From Nissolia schottii (Eukaryota; Streptophyta; Magnoliopsida; Fabales; Fabaceae), in NCBI GenBank assembly GCA_003254905.1, contig QANU01017537.1, positions 709,245 through 773,244 on the forward strand: a DNA stretch of 64,000 nt. Reading direction: 5' to 3'. The position numbers were made by a program, and so were the translations under genes. This document shows positions 23,365 to 35,399 of the stretch, piece after piece; position 1 is the stretch's first letter, and each line of letters starts with the position of its first letter. A model generated the notes under the pieces. That model saw only the letters and a list, made by a program, of their open reading frames with translations, was not told the DNA's origin and searched no databases.

Positions 23365-26300
23365 CTAATTGAATAAATGTTTGAGTATTACCTCTTCCCA
23401 ATTTGGATCTACTAGTGGATTCTTGCACTTCCTTGCATTATGGCCTGCTTGATGACACTTACCACACATGTACGTTGTGTTGTATCTCCTAGCTTTTTTT
23501 GCATTCTCTTTATCAGGCTCCGTCCTCCTCAATTTGTTTAGTTTTCTAGGGTCCTTTTTGTAAGAAGGAGGCAATATTAGGTTGTCATTAGTCTTAGGCC
23601 ACTGATTTTGGCCATTGATAGGTGAAATGTAATGACCATAACAAGCTGCATATGTTTCCTTTTTGTAACATTTATGCACTCCTACAACAAGATTTTTACC
23701 ATTTGCATGCAGGGATGCAATTGCATACCCACAAGGTATCCCTACTACCTCCAAAAGTTACATGAACAAGATTCCTTATCTAAATCAACAACAAACGTCT
23801 CACCATGATGCATGTGAGTGACCTCAAACTTGTTGTTCCCTGATAAGACTGCATCCCTGTTGTAATTATATTTTGTCTCTCTATCAAGTCTTCTCTTAGG
23901 CTTAGGCATCACATCTACAGTGTATTGCTCCCATTTCTCCCTAAGATTTGACATCCTATTCATTAGATAGTTTCTAATCCACTCAAATATGGTAATAATG
24001 GGTTGCTTCCTAACTTCAAGTATGGTGTTATTAAAAGGCTCGCACAAGTTGTTCATCATAACATCACACTTAGGATAGAAAGAAAATGCATGCTTACACC
24101 ATGATCTTCTAGGGATGGCAATAAGCCATTCATATGTTGCCTCGTTTACCTCCCACATTGTCCTCCCATGCTGAATAGTATGTTGCCTTGGAGGCTGCCA
24201 ACTTGCCATTATCAGGTCTCGTATTAACACCCCACCACCAAATTTTTTTCTTGAAGTTGTCATAAAGATGCCTCAAGCAAAATCTATGTTCAACCCTCTC
24301 CAGCATCTCTTGAAATGTAGGTACCAGACCATAGTAACACATAACCATATTCATGGATTAAGACCAACATCCTATTAAAATTCAGGGACCAAAACCAAAC
24401 ATACTATTAAAATTCAGGGACCAGAACCAAACATAATATTAAAAAATCAATTTAGAAAATTACCTTCTGCTGGTCTTAGATGAAGACCCATCTATTTGTC
24501 TCCAAACCTCCAATATCCTCAAGAAGGTTTGTAAGGAACCGATTCCAAGTCTCCTTGGTCTCCATCTCAATAACAACAAACGCCAATGAAAAATATTGAT
24601 CATTTACGTCTCTTGCAACTACTGTAAGCAATTGGCCTTTATATTGGGTCTTTAAGTGGCATCCATCAAGACCTATAAATGGCCAACAACCAGCAAGAAA
24701 GTCACTTCTGCATCCCTCTAGGCACGTGTAAAAGCTCCCAAACCTCGGCATCAACATATGTGGAACCTTAGCATCTAAAGGATTTAGCCCTAGTAGAAGC
24801 TTAGGATCAACAAGCCTATAAGGCATGTATTCTCACGACAAGCCCTTCTAAGTTCGTCAATATATCTCCACAATAAGTTATATTGGGCACCTTCATCTCC
24901 CTCAACCATCTACTTTGGAATATGTTTTGTCTTGAACACCGTCCAACGTAAGACACCACATTTGTATTTGGTCTTCATCTCAAACCTGATGTCCTTGAGT
25001 GACTCCTTCTTACTATACTTCACCCTATCTACCAATGCCTTTGCTACAAATTTTGGTTTCACTTTTTTATTTTTATAAACTAACTCACCAAAATGGTTCC
25101 CCTACAATGTCTTGATCCTATATGTGTGACTCCTACCCACCTTACTACACAAACACATTAAGTCACATATATCCTTGCTTTTGCAAATAACCCCCACCCT
25201 CCATTTGTCATTCTTAACCCATCAGATGCTTTTATTGTTTAGAATAGAGTGCTCCAACAAAGCGTCATTGAATTATTTCAATGATGAAAACTCTATGTTC
25301 AACTTGAATTTAAATGATGCACACATGTCCTCCTCTCTAAACTTAATATACCTTCTTCTACCTTCCAACTCAGTTTCAGAACCATCATCTGATTCCAATT
25401 CCTCCTCATCAATTTCATCATCCAAGTCGTGCATACCACTATGCATGCTAGGATTACACATATCATCCGCATCTGTCTGCTGCTTCTTCTTTTTTTTTTT
25501 TTACCTTCTTTGTTGTATTTCCATTTGATTGCATTCCCAGTTGGTTCATTTGAGTCCCATTCATCCCAACCATCACTATTATTTCCTAAGTCTCTTTCCT
25601 CCTCACTATCACCAAATATTATGTTATCGACATTTCCATGATCTTCATCATCACTTTCATCGCTGCCTTCATCATCGCCAACATAATCACTAGGCGAATC
25701 ATTGTGAACATTTTCTTTTCACTTTCTTTTGTATCTTTGTGCAATATTTCTGTTCTTCTCATCATCATTATCCTGCACGGCAAAAATATGAATAATTAGT
25801 TGCGTCTTACATACCTTGCATGTTAAAGCAAGAAAGAACGAATGAATCATTATTATTGTTTGCCTTCTCCTTATATACCTTCACACATTCATTTACCTTC
25901 TTGTTTGCCTTCTCTTTCACACCAACCTTGGCCTTCTCCTTCACACTAGCCTTGGCCTTGTCTTTCGCACTATCCTTGGCCTTTGTCCTTCTCCTTCACA
26001 CTAGCCTTGGCCTTCTCCTCCTCTTTCACACTATCTTTTTTAACTTGGGACACACACTCACCTTGGCCATCCTCATGAGCACCTTCTAGCTCAAACACAA
26101 TCTCCGACATAGAAATAATGTGCTCCACATACATATCAACTTCACATTTGTGTTTTATAACATAATTCGTAATCCTTATTGCATGTGAATCATCCGTGAT
26201 AGGTACTAACACATGAGTACCAAAACCTAGAACTCTCCACCATAATAGCGCATCATTGCTATATCCAAGGCTTTTCACTTTATTCAGACATTCAAAATAA

Positions 26301-26410
26301 GACCACCGGTCAATATCTAAGCCGTGCACAACTTCTACTTCACCTACATATTTTATCGGTGGCCCTTTATGGATCTTACCCGCATGGTGAAAAACTATAG
26401 AAAAACTCAT
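23365..26410 (-). pseudogene. mudrA-like: mudrA-type MULE transposase, inactivated
   Basis: Read on the minus strand: an N-terminal PB1-like domain (MSFSIVFHHAGK from 26410, preceded by acceptor TTAACAGG); a Lys/Glu/Ala-rich repeat; an acidic region (25273-25461, DDEIDEEELESDDGS); a MuDR DNA-binding region with YRIKTL at about 25110; the MULE catalytic domain with IGLDGCHLK (first Asp, about 24640), an ISDQQKG-equivalent (second Asp) and NEATYEW (Glu, about 24140); FCLRHLYDNFKKK; a SWIM motif (CSCNFW..GIPCGYAIAS, His replaced by Tyr); and a CCHC knuckle CGKCHQAGHNARKC (about 23450). Lesions include an extra A near 25975, stops after SSLK (25270), near 25225, 25110, 24915 and 24475 and two beside the SWIM motif. 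It should make no full-length transposase. Confidence 0.9.
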
Positions 26411-26998
26411 CCTGTTAATAGAAATAAACAACTTTTCATTTTCTGTCAATACAATGGGTCAAATTCAAACACATAATAGAATATATGGGACAAAACCCTA
26501 GCAACAACAATTTCAGTGTTCAATAGAAAATAAATTAATATTTCTTAGGGACCAAAAGTCCATAACAACATATTTTTAGGGACCAAGAACAAATAATGTC
26601 GAGGACACCTACTGCCTATCGAATGCAATCAGACTAGAGTCAACCAATACATAAAATAAATAGAGCATGCACTTAACCCCAAGCTTATGTCCCCACAAGC
26701 TTTGTTTATCTTCAAACAATCAAGTTGCAACAACATTCTAATGACAAAACCAATTAAAAAATGTTACATAAAGGCACCTTGTGTGTGTGAGTCAGTCCTG
26801 ACAGATGGTCCCCACTTTAAATTCAGTGGAGAAGGTTAGAAAATGTTCGATTTGGTCCCCACAACCCTGTGTATTGAAAGTGTTACAATGAGTATGAGTG
26901 TACAAACATTAAGAGAAAGAAAATGTGAGAAAGTGAGACAAATATGTGAGAAAGTGAGAGAAAGAAAATTAAGAGACAGAAAGTGCTGCATGTGTCCG

Positions 26999-27468
26999 AG
27001 CTGCTTCTCACCAGAAGTGAAGATCGCATCGCCGCCGCTGATGAGATAGAGAGGGAGGGTGAGAGACGAACAAGATTCGTGGCCGTCGACAGAGAAAGAG
27101 CGAATCCGTCGAGAGATAGGGCGATTCATCGAGAGAGAGAGAGAGAGAGAGAGGGAATCTGTAGTGAAAGAGAGGGCTAGGGTTTTCATTCTTTCTTTTT
27201 TAATTTTTTTTTTCTTTTTTCAATTGAAAACGCGTCATGGGTCATAGGTGGGTGCACTGGGTTTTGGGTTGAGAGTTTGTCACGTGTGTGTCACGTGATG
27301 TGCCACTTGGCACATTTAACAGACACGTCAGCAGAAGATGTCCCACAGTAACAACAGGGACTAAAATCAACAAATTTTTTTTTATAGAGACTAAATTCTA
27401 GCAAAAAATTTTACAGGGACCAAACACAAACTTTTTAATTTTACAGGGACTAAAAACATACATGACCC
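26999..27468 (-). repeat. MULE right terminal inverted repeat
   Basis: Complement of the left repeat, about 470 bp; it lies 5' of the transposase pseudogene and would have held its promoter. The GA-rich part (27040-27175) matches the CT-rich inner part of the left repeat. Confidence 0.9.
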
Positions 27469-27477
27469 AAAATATTA

Positions 27478-27830
27478 TATATTCTTAACAAGTACGTCTA
27501 TACATCCTTCTAACTAACTTAAGAATGACACTTGGTAATAGTATCCTCTTTTTTTTTTCTACTTCCCCCCCCCCCCATTTTGTCAAGCTCATTCTTAAGT
27601 TTGTTCGAAGGATGATTAGACATATTTATCAGAAGAATATAACATTTCTTTATAAAATTTTATGATATATAGACTTAAAGTTTAGTTGTCTCGGCCAAAA
27701 ATTTGGATAAGGTCCGGATCTTGTCCAACCTGACATACACACCCCCTCAAATATTCTACTCAATTCCAACCACCTAGGCAGCACCGTAAAGGTTTGAAAA
27801 GGTAGGTAAAAACTAATATTTATATCAGCA
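27478..27830. other. Spacer between MULE and tRNA-Asn
   Basis: No gene. It has a T run and C run at 27549-27577 and AT-rich DNA. Confidence 0.5.
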
Positions 27831-27847
27831 GCTGGAGTAGCTCAGTT

Positions 27848-27880
<33 letters not shown>

Positions 27881-27904
27881 AAGGTTCAAGCCCTTCCTCT
27901 AGCG
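27831..27904 (+). tRNA. tRNA-Asn (GTT)
   Basis: A 74-nt cloverleaf: acceptor GCTGGAG/CTCTAGC with one G-T pair, D arm AGCTCAGTTGGTTAGAGC (A box), anticodon arm TGTGGCTGTTAACCACA with anticodon GTT, and T arm GAAGGTTCAAGCCCTTC (B box GGTTCAAGCC). The discriminator is G. It decodes AAC/AAU in cytosolic translation. No intron. Confidence 0.96.
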
Positions 27905-28947
27905 TTTTGATTCTTTTCAGTCCTACTTCGCAAGAGACCCTTCATGGTTTAGCGCTGTTGCAATAAAGCCACGTCTCACAATAGTCTAGCTTGTTTTATT
28001 TTGCAGCCTTCAGCAGTGCATATTTGTAAACTCACTTTTCCTTAATCAAATTACAATGTTTTTCTTTAAGTTACGAAATTATGGAAAAAAGAGGTGCTAT
28101 ATCATTCATAGATTATATTACTAGAAAGTGATTTGGAGTGTGTGTGTATATATATGTGTGTTATATTTTTGGGAAAGTTGAAAAATTAAAATTTAATACA
28201 ATAATCTAATCAATTATATGAGAATCAATTTATGTTTAAATACTTTAGCTAAAAGTAGTTTTAAGATAATTTACTTTATTTAGATTGAATGAAAAAAATG
28301 TTTTTGCATGATAAATTATTAAAAACCATATACAATAATTATTTATATTATATAGTAATTAATAATTAGAGTCAATTTAATAAAATTATGAGAAAAATAA
28401 GTTTTTAATCAGGAAAGCAAAAAATTTTCATTTTATAATGCCCCTAACTTAAACTTATTTTCACAAACCTTTTTTCTTCGTTACAAAACCACTTTGCTTA
28501 TTAATTTTATTTTATTTTTATGTTTTACCTAAACATCTTTGATTCTTTCAAAATTGTTATAAGTGATAGTTGCAATTGTATTGAGATAGTTAGGATTAAA
28601 CCTCCATATAAAGACTTAACATCACGTGTATTAGTAATATTTTTTCTTTTTCTTAATTCCATTGAGTAAATTCAGTGTTTACTTTCTTTATTTTCTCCTT
28701 GATATCGTGGATTTTCACAATTTTTAATAAAAATTAAAAAAAAACAATTATTTTTCTTGGTTCCCAAACACACATCAGTTCATGAACCAATGAACCAAAT
28801 GCCATCAAGATTACCAATGTGGGAATAGTTGTATAAAATGATGCTGAGCACTATAACATTACATTGTTGAACATTAAAATATCATAAACAGAATGTGAAG
28901 TAAGTCTTTAGTTCTGGATTTAGCATTGTTCTGAATGTCAGTAGAAG

Positions 28948-28991
<44 letters not shown>

Positions 28992-29349
28992 GTATGTATA
29001 TATATGTTATTATGTTATACAAGTGCATGTATTTTAGTATTAACCTTGCTACGTGTAATAGTCTCTGTATTGTCAATTCCGAATTTAATGCACCCGGCCT
29101 CACTATTTGTATGGCTCAACCAATTACTTTTATTACAACACCCAATCCGCAATGTGAACACGTGCCTACATGCACGATAACAATGAATTCGTTCGCGCTT
29201 TTCAGTTTGCTAAAAACCTCCACAGCTTTCTCATTCCCTCCACTTTTCTTCTGCAAACGAAACTCAGATTACTCACAAAGCATTACTTCAAAGACGAAGA
29301 CACAACCAAAGAATCAACTACCCCATTGTTGAAATACTTGAAAACCAAA
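27905..29349. other. AT-rich intergenic DNA with microsatellite
   Basis: No gene is supported. A compound (AT)n(GTAT)n microsatellite occupies about 28950-29005. Frames at 28882-29355 are short and overlap this repeat. Confidence 0.5.
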
Positions 29350-30100
29350 AAGTGAAGAGTGCACAAACATTTCGTGCAAGAAGATATGCTTTGTTTTGTA
29401 GTGCATAACATTTGCCACGTACAAACATGCACAACTTACATGCACGAACATATGAAACAATACACACTAGGTACTAAAGGACCAACATATGGGGATTAGT
29501 AGTGCATAAACATTTGTCATATTATTGCACAAATATATACAACATATGTGCACAAACATATGAAACAATTAACACTAGATATTAAAGGACCAACACAGGG
29601 GATGAGTAGTGCACAAATATTTGCCATATTATTGCACAAACACATACAACATATGTGCACAAACACATGAAACAATTAACACTAGATACTAAAGGAGCAA
29701 CATAGGGGGATGAGTAGTGCACAAACATTTGCGACGTTATTGCACAAACACATACAATATACATGCACAAACATATGAAACAATTAACACTAGATCCTAA
29801 AGGACCAAAAACAGGGGGATTAGTAGTGCACAAACATTTGCCATGTTATTGCAAAACATATATACCATACACGCACAAACATATGAAACAATACACATTA
29901 AATACTAAAAGACCAAACCACATGAATATGTAGTGCACAAACTTTAATTACCATATCGCAGACATCTCAAACATAAATGCACAAACCTAACATGTAATTA
30001 CCACAAATAATATTTAGGAAAACAAAATGTAAGATGCATGCTGCACAAACTTTTACTACCATATTTCACCAACATGACAAATATAAATGCACAAACAGAT
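29350..30100. repeat. Tandem repeat array, period about 108 bp
   Basis: Each unit contains GTGCACAAACATTTGCC, then TATTGCACAAACAYATACA, GCACAAACATATGAAACAAT, CACTAGATACTAAAGGACCAA and a GGGGAT box. Unit starts (GTGCA) fall at 29401, 29502, 29609, 29717, 29826 and 29933, spacings 101, 107, 108, 109 and 107 bp. The edges (from 29350 and to about 30100) are more diverged. Within a unit the core GCACAAACAT recurs two or three times, so the array has a second, shorter level of repetition. Confidence 0.88.
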
Positions 30101-31115
30101 CACGTAATTCTATCAACAATTTGATTGATGATCATCAATGGAGTTAAACCTAGTTTGTTCCATCGATTTGATCAGCATAATCCATTGATGAATCTGGACC
30201 TCAAATCAAATGATCACCAGACTCGTTCGTTCCGTCGATTTGATCCTTAGACTCCATTGATGAATTTGGAGCTTAGATAAGGTGATCATCTACAAAATCC
30301 ATCAATCGACTAATTATGATTGATGATGATTATGTAGAAACCGAAGAACGATAGTGAAGATCATGAAATACCAACGAATGGTGAAGACGAAACGAGAGTT
30401 GCATGAGCTAAAGGTTTATTGGCTACATGGGAGTGAATAAAAACGAGTCAGTGTCAAGTCGCGTGATGGTTATGTTTTTCCATTTTGAGTATGAAATACG
30501 AATGGTATCAAATGGCCGTATATTATACGGTGTTGGCAAACGGTGGCATAAAACAAGGTTGTACACCAATCATTTTTCTTTTAGTATAATCTAAACCATT
30601 GATTTATTTATCACGTTATAACACATTTTAGTATAATATAAGCCATTGATTTATTTATCACTTTAACTAACTTTTTCCTCTAAGGGTGTGTTTGGTTTGG
30701 GGTTAAAATTGGAGATATAAGTTCTATGAATTAGATTCATGATAAATTTTACCCTCTAATCAAACATACCGTAAGTGAACTTGTTGCTCTAGTGTAGCCA
30801 ACCTTGATCAGTCATAGCCTAGTCACTTGAAAGTTGAAACAGCACAAGTAAAGGGTTTGAAAGTGAAGAAAAAGAAAAGCCTAACTAGTGTATCAAATGC
30901 TCCAAGCTCCGTGTGCTTAGGGTTTAGGGTTAATGACTATGCTTCAACATATATTTTTCCCAATAATAATTCTACACTCATTATCTACTCATTTCTTGAC
31001 CATCTTAACTCTTTAAGAGACTAAACATATCAAAACTTCTCATTTAGTCCTTACAACATAAGCATCATCTCAGTTGTTAGAACTAAGTGATTAACATACA
31101 TGAAGAGGTACTCTC
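30101..31115. other. Intergenic DNA downstream of PRIN2
   Basis: No gene. It includes a diverged repeat of TCCATCGATTTGATC/TTCCGTCGATTTGATCC with CCATTGATGAATyTGGA (30150-30265), and two near copies of TTTTAGTATAATxTAA..CCATTGATTTATTTATCAC at 30570-30662. The 3' untranslated region of PRIN2 should lie near 31000-31115. Confidence 0.5.
30684..30771. mobile_element. Very small MITE (88 bp)
   Basis: Inverted ends GGGTGTGTTTGGTT and, complemented, CGGTATGTTTGATT (11 of 14 match), flanked by TAA on both sides (30681-30683, 30772-30774). The TAA duplication suggests a PIF/Harbinger-type derivative; internal deletion would explain the size. Confidence 0.55.
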
Positions 31116-32980
31116 CTAGTTGCTATCGCCATCAGTCCATTCTTTCCAGTCCTTGTCAACATGATCTTGGGCCCACTTGATAGCAGCACGTGCAGCTTGT
31201 GATCCTCCGGGAAGCCCCCGTCCATTTATGGCATCAGCCATGTCGATGAAAGGAATGACCAAGAGTGTCCCAGGACCTCCATACTCGGAATGTAAGAAAG
31301 TGCTAAAAATCTGTTCAATTCAAAGTGGTATCACACAAGTCACAGTCAGCAAAGTAGGCATTGACTTTATATCAATATCACTAGTTAAATCAAGCTCAAG
31401 AAACAGCATTGGTATAAAATGAAGTTCCGCAAGATAAAACTACCTCGGTGAATTGAACACTTATCAGATTCAATGTATGCCAACAAAAGATAGGACAAAT
31501 CTAGTTTGGATTTGTAATGTTGTGTAAAACAGTCAAAGATGAAAGGCACTCAAGCAATTGGAAGGATAAATCTTAAATGAACCCATGCAATGACTAAAAC
31601 ATGGAAATATTGATATCAAAGTCAGATAAAGCATCATCTTCTTCTTCACCTTTTCACTCTTCATGGTCGTTGAAATATTCTCATATACTCAACTTCTAGT
31701 TTCATAACTCAATTGTTAGGATTCTATAATCCGATGAAATAGGTGTAAGCTGCAAATTTATGCAGATTAAACTAGCACACAACCAAACCTATTTTAACCC
31801 TCCATCTCATAAAATTATACACAGTAACAGAACCTTAGGAGCTCTTTTGTTGTTCATCTATAACGTTCTTTTGTTAATCATCTATAACGGAGTATCTAAG
31901 ACAGGCATAAAGATCACTGCCAAATTCAATTAGTCCTGGAGATCTTACTTTACATGCAGAGGATCAACCTAAAAGGTATTGCTCTTGTCACTCATACGTG
32001 AAAAACATCAGAAATGCCACAAACTAAACCAGTAAACAAATTTCTCTAGCACAGGCATACAAATCACTTCCAATTTCAATAAGTTCTCTAAGACCTTACT
32101 TCACGGTCAGTGGTCAACCTAAAGGGTATAACCTCTCATCACTCATCAGTGAAAAAAAAAAAAACAAAAGAAGAAATGCCACATACTAAACTAATAAACA
32201 TCAAGGTGAACACATCCAAAACAGGGCTACGAGGAATCAGAGTGGCAAATCAGAGTAATGTGCTAAAATCAATGAATCATTAACCTTATTCCCATCCCCT
32301 AACTTCATCGTAGTCAGGGACTCGGGAGAGTAGACCCTTTAAAAATGGGAATTTTCGCAAGACTGATATTAAGATATTACCAAATGGAACATAAACGCAA
32401 ACAAAACTCACTACTCAACTCAACAAAAAGAGAAAAACATATCAACAAACACCTTGTGGGCAACCAAGTTAGCTAAAGAAAAGTACAAAGAGGGGGCATA
32501 AAACATGAAAGTAAGTAGCCCCACCTCGCTGCAAACACCTACAACTTCTTCAACAGATTCTCCATAGATGTCTCTCTTTGAAAGCTTCTTGAGAAGGTGA
32601 TCTCTGAACTTGTCTGTTTCCTGAAACCAACACATACACACACAAAAGGAAAAAAAGAGAGGGAAATGGATTTAATTTTTAAGTTAAAAATAAAAACTGA
32701 GAGAGCACAAAAAATGGAAGAGAAAACTCACAGCATCTGCAAATTCAGGAATTGGGTCGGGGAATTTGTACTCAGAGGCTCGAGGGATGAGCCTTTTGGG
32801 GGATGAAAGGGGTAAAGTTGGGACCTTTTCGTTTGCAGAAGGAAACGAGAAACGTTGTTTGCATCTGGTTCTTCTGGTGCCACTGCTTGAGAAGCATAAT
32901 GAAGAAACATGGGTGGAAGAAGAAGAAGAAGGAAAAGGAACGAAGAAAGGTGCAAGAGACGAAGTAGTAGTGAAAGCCAT
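31116..32980 (-). CDS. PRIN2: PLASTID REDOX INSENSITIVE 2 (PRIN2), chloroplast
   Basis: Three exons on the minus strand: 32980-32732, 32620-32525 and 31310-31116, each with GT-AG borders and phase 0, encoding 179 residues. Residues 1 to about 65 are rich in Ser, Thr, Phe and Pro with few acids, as in a chloroplast transit peptide. The conserved core follows: YKFPDPIPEFADAETDKF, KLSKRDIYGESVEEVVGVC, SEYGGPGTLLVIPFIDM and AARAAIKWAQDHVDKDW. PRIN2 is a small plastid nucleoid protein that supports the plastid-encoded RNA polymerase and takes part in redox/retrograde signalling; cysteines are thought to matter for its oligomeric state, and one stands in VVGVCSE here. Length fits the family. No lesions. 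Intron 2 is about 1.2 kb with no recognised insertion. Confidence 0.93.
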
Positions 32981-34653
32981 CTTCCTCTTCTTCTTTATCT
33001 CTTCCCTCTTCTACTCCTAACTAAGCTCAAAATATTAATCTCACTCTCAACTGAACACACTGTTTTATCTTTTATGAGGTGTCATCATAACACTTTATAG
33101 GGTAAGGCTGAAATAGACCGGATACTTGCAAGGAGTAAGTTGCTCCTAGTGTTTGAACCATTGATATTTGATCGGACGACGTCTACTATAGTGCTCAAAA
33201 TATTTCTTTTTTTTTTTACTCCAAAAGTTCTTGAAACTAAAATTGTGAAATTCCATTTTGAACCCTGCAATAACTATTAAACTTTTACAGCCAATAATGT
33301 TCTAGTGCAAATTGTGTTTAGTTCACTGAATAATTTTGTTAATCAACAAATTAGAATTCACTGTTTGTTAAGTCATGGAACCCCATTCAAGTTGAAAATG
33401 TAGCCGTTAATGAGCATGACGATCTTCACTGTTGGAGATTTTCTCCCACCATTGTCCCCTTTGTCCTATTGTCGCAAGTTATGACTAGCCCCTCACCTTC
33501 CTCACCAACTTCTTTTCCTTCTCCACTGATTTCCTCTATTATTACCCTCAAAGATTCAACTCAAAAAGGTACCAGAAAAACCCAGAACCAAAAAGAAGAA
33601 ACCTTATCTTCAAACAAAAAGGTCCAAGAATAGATACATAATGAAAAATACATGATCGAAAACAAAGAAATAAGATTAAGAACTTTCAATTTCTAAGCTG
33701 ATTATATTTTAATAATCAAGGAATAAAACCACAAAATGTATGAAAAATAAAAATCCCAAATTTACAAGCAGCAATTCCTGATTTTAGCACCAATTGAAAA
33801 AGAGTGAGACAAAACCCTAAGAACTAGTTAGAAATAGCGTGCTTGGCTCGCTGGGGAGGTAAGAAACCAGTGACGTGAAATGTGTGGCGGAGAAGAACCC
33901 CATCCTGAGACCACTGTCGTTGTCGCCGCCGCGGGCATCATCACCCTCGACTCTGATGGTCACACGCTACCCTTTCCCCGTCACCCCTCATCACTCTACC
34001 TCTCTTGGTAGTCGCAACCTCCACCACCGCAGCCAGACCGAGCCTACCGCAACCACCTCCAACACACCTTCCTCCCTTGTTTTCGATCTGCGTGTAGCGA
34101 CGACCACTATGGTGGGGACGGTGGGGAGAACGACGATGGGGATGAGGTGGTCACGCCGACAAGACCACGATGGTGGCGATGGTGGGATGTTGAGGAGGAA
34201 CAATGGTTGTTAATGAATGATAGATCCAGCATTAGTAGTGATAGCTTTGGCGAGAAGGGGCTATGGGGGCAGCGTCGTCGCCGGAGTAGGGTGGGGAAAC
34301 TTAGATGATGGTGGTGGCAGAGGTGAGGGAAGTTGGAAAAAGAGAAGGTTTAATTAATTGGATTTTGATTTAGGGTTTGCTCTATTTCTAACCTTAAAAA
34401 TATAATAGTAAATTTGTTTTGTTCTCCCTCGATTTTTTAGATTTTTTTTACTTTTTATCCTATACCAAATTGGTCCATGTGAGTAGTCCGTGCATGTTAG
34501 AATGAGCCCACTTTATAATGCTAAGAAACCAAAACAAGCTACTACTATCCAATCAACCTCCTACCCATCATTAAATTTTCATGGGTCCCACAAATGCACA
34601 CATCTTATGCAGTTGAGACTCGTTACAATATTTCTAATCCGTCTCATCAATAC
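32981..34653. other. Intergenic DNA with GC-rich block, unassigned
   Basis: The first part holds the PRIN2 promoter. From about 33860 to 34330 base composition rises (GCCGCC, GGTGG-rich) with open frames on both strands (33875-34213 plus, 33991-34203 minus), but their codons give simple Pro/Ser/Arg- or Val-rich products with no domain. It may be a transposon end or a lost gene start; I see no terminal repeats. Confidence 0.4.
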
Positions 34654-35217
34654 TAGATATTGAAGGAGCTCCACAGTCTAAAATAAGTACCTAGATAAGC
34701 TGTTTATGATTTTCTTGCTAAAATGGAAGCTGTCTGGGATCAATTAAGCTCGTGTGAACCAGTCATGAAGCATAAAAGTGATGCTAGGCGATACAAAGAA
34801 CATTGTGATTGCACACGACTTATTCAATTTTTGATGGCTCTCACTGATGATTATGAACACGTTCGAGCATCCCTGTTGCATTAGGATCCCTTACCCATTA
34901 TTGAGGATGCTATTCCTCGTCTCAAGTTTGAAGAAACTAGGTTGGGCCTCTTCCAACCTAAACAAGATATGGCATTTGCAGTTACTAATAATATGGGTAA
35001 GTCTTGTCGTTATGGTCATCGCCTAGGGCACCTCTTTCCAAAATGTCCTACCATTGACTGACGCAATTGTAAGAAGAAAGGTCACATTGCTTCCAATTGC
35101 CCATCCTTGGTTGACATTATTGCTACCAACCCTGGCCTGATTTGTCAATACTGTAAGTTGCTAAGTCACTTGAGTGAGAATTGCCCTAACCACCCACCAT
35201 CCAAGTCTATTTAGCAT
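34654..35217 (+). pseudogene. Ty1/copia gag remnant
   Basis: Reads as copia Gag with stops: KMEAVWDQLSSCEP, RLIQFLMALTDDYEHVRA, a stop replacing a codon near 34883, FEETRLGLF, then two CCHC-type zinc knuckles (CKKKGHIASNC and CQYCKLLSHLSENC). Stops near 34682, 34883 and 35059 show decay. The 5' LTR is not recognised. Confidence 0.8.
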
Positions 35218-35399
35218 AAGTCTTAACCTCGTTCCACTTCATCTAGACCTGTCTTTTCCACTACGTACTGCTGTTGCCACTGGATCACCAGCCTCTACAT
35301 CCACTACCTTTCTATTTGTCATTTTCACTGGTGATATCGAGTCTTTCCTCAAATAGCTTATTTCCATTTTTGGTAATACTCTTGCTGCTTTATCCACTA

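Larger units (their letters stand above)
20810..27468 (-). mobile_element. Complete Mutator-like element (MULE), 6.66 kb
   Basis: The borders are exact: a perfect 9-bp target duplication AAAATATTA lies at 20801-20809 and 27469-27477. The terminal inverted repeats are long, about 510 bp on the left (20810-21320) and 470 bp on the right (26999-27468), starting GGGTTAAATATG and GGGTCATGTATG. They share CCCTGTAAAATT-type motifs, CACGTG-containing sequence and an inner CTCTCT-rich part. Inside are a decayed mudrA-type transposase gene on the minus strand (23365-26410) and, on the plus strand, an intact GRF-type ORF (21865-22384). The element is therefore probably non-autonomous but could be moved by an active relative. 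Confidence 0.95.

Noticed and set aside
25820..26089. Plus-strand ORF rich in Ala/Leu/Phe repeats
   Set aside because: It is the antisense shadow of the Lys/Glu/Ala repeat of the transposase.
29582..29833. Minus-strand ORF with repeated Cys-containing units
   Set aside because: It is only the translation of two and a half units of the 108-bp tandem array; no signal peptide or start context.
29350..30100. Possible CRISPR-like array
   Set aside because: Eukaryotic DNA; whole units repeat without unique spacers.
33875..34213. 112-codon ORF in GC-rich DNA
   Set aside because: No domain, overlapping ORF on the other strand, biased composition; no splice or start context to support a gene.
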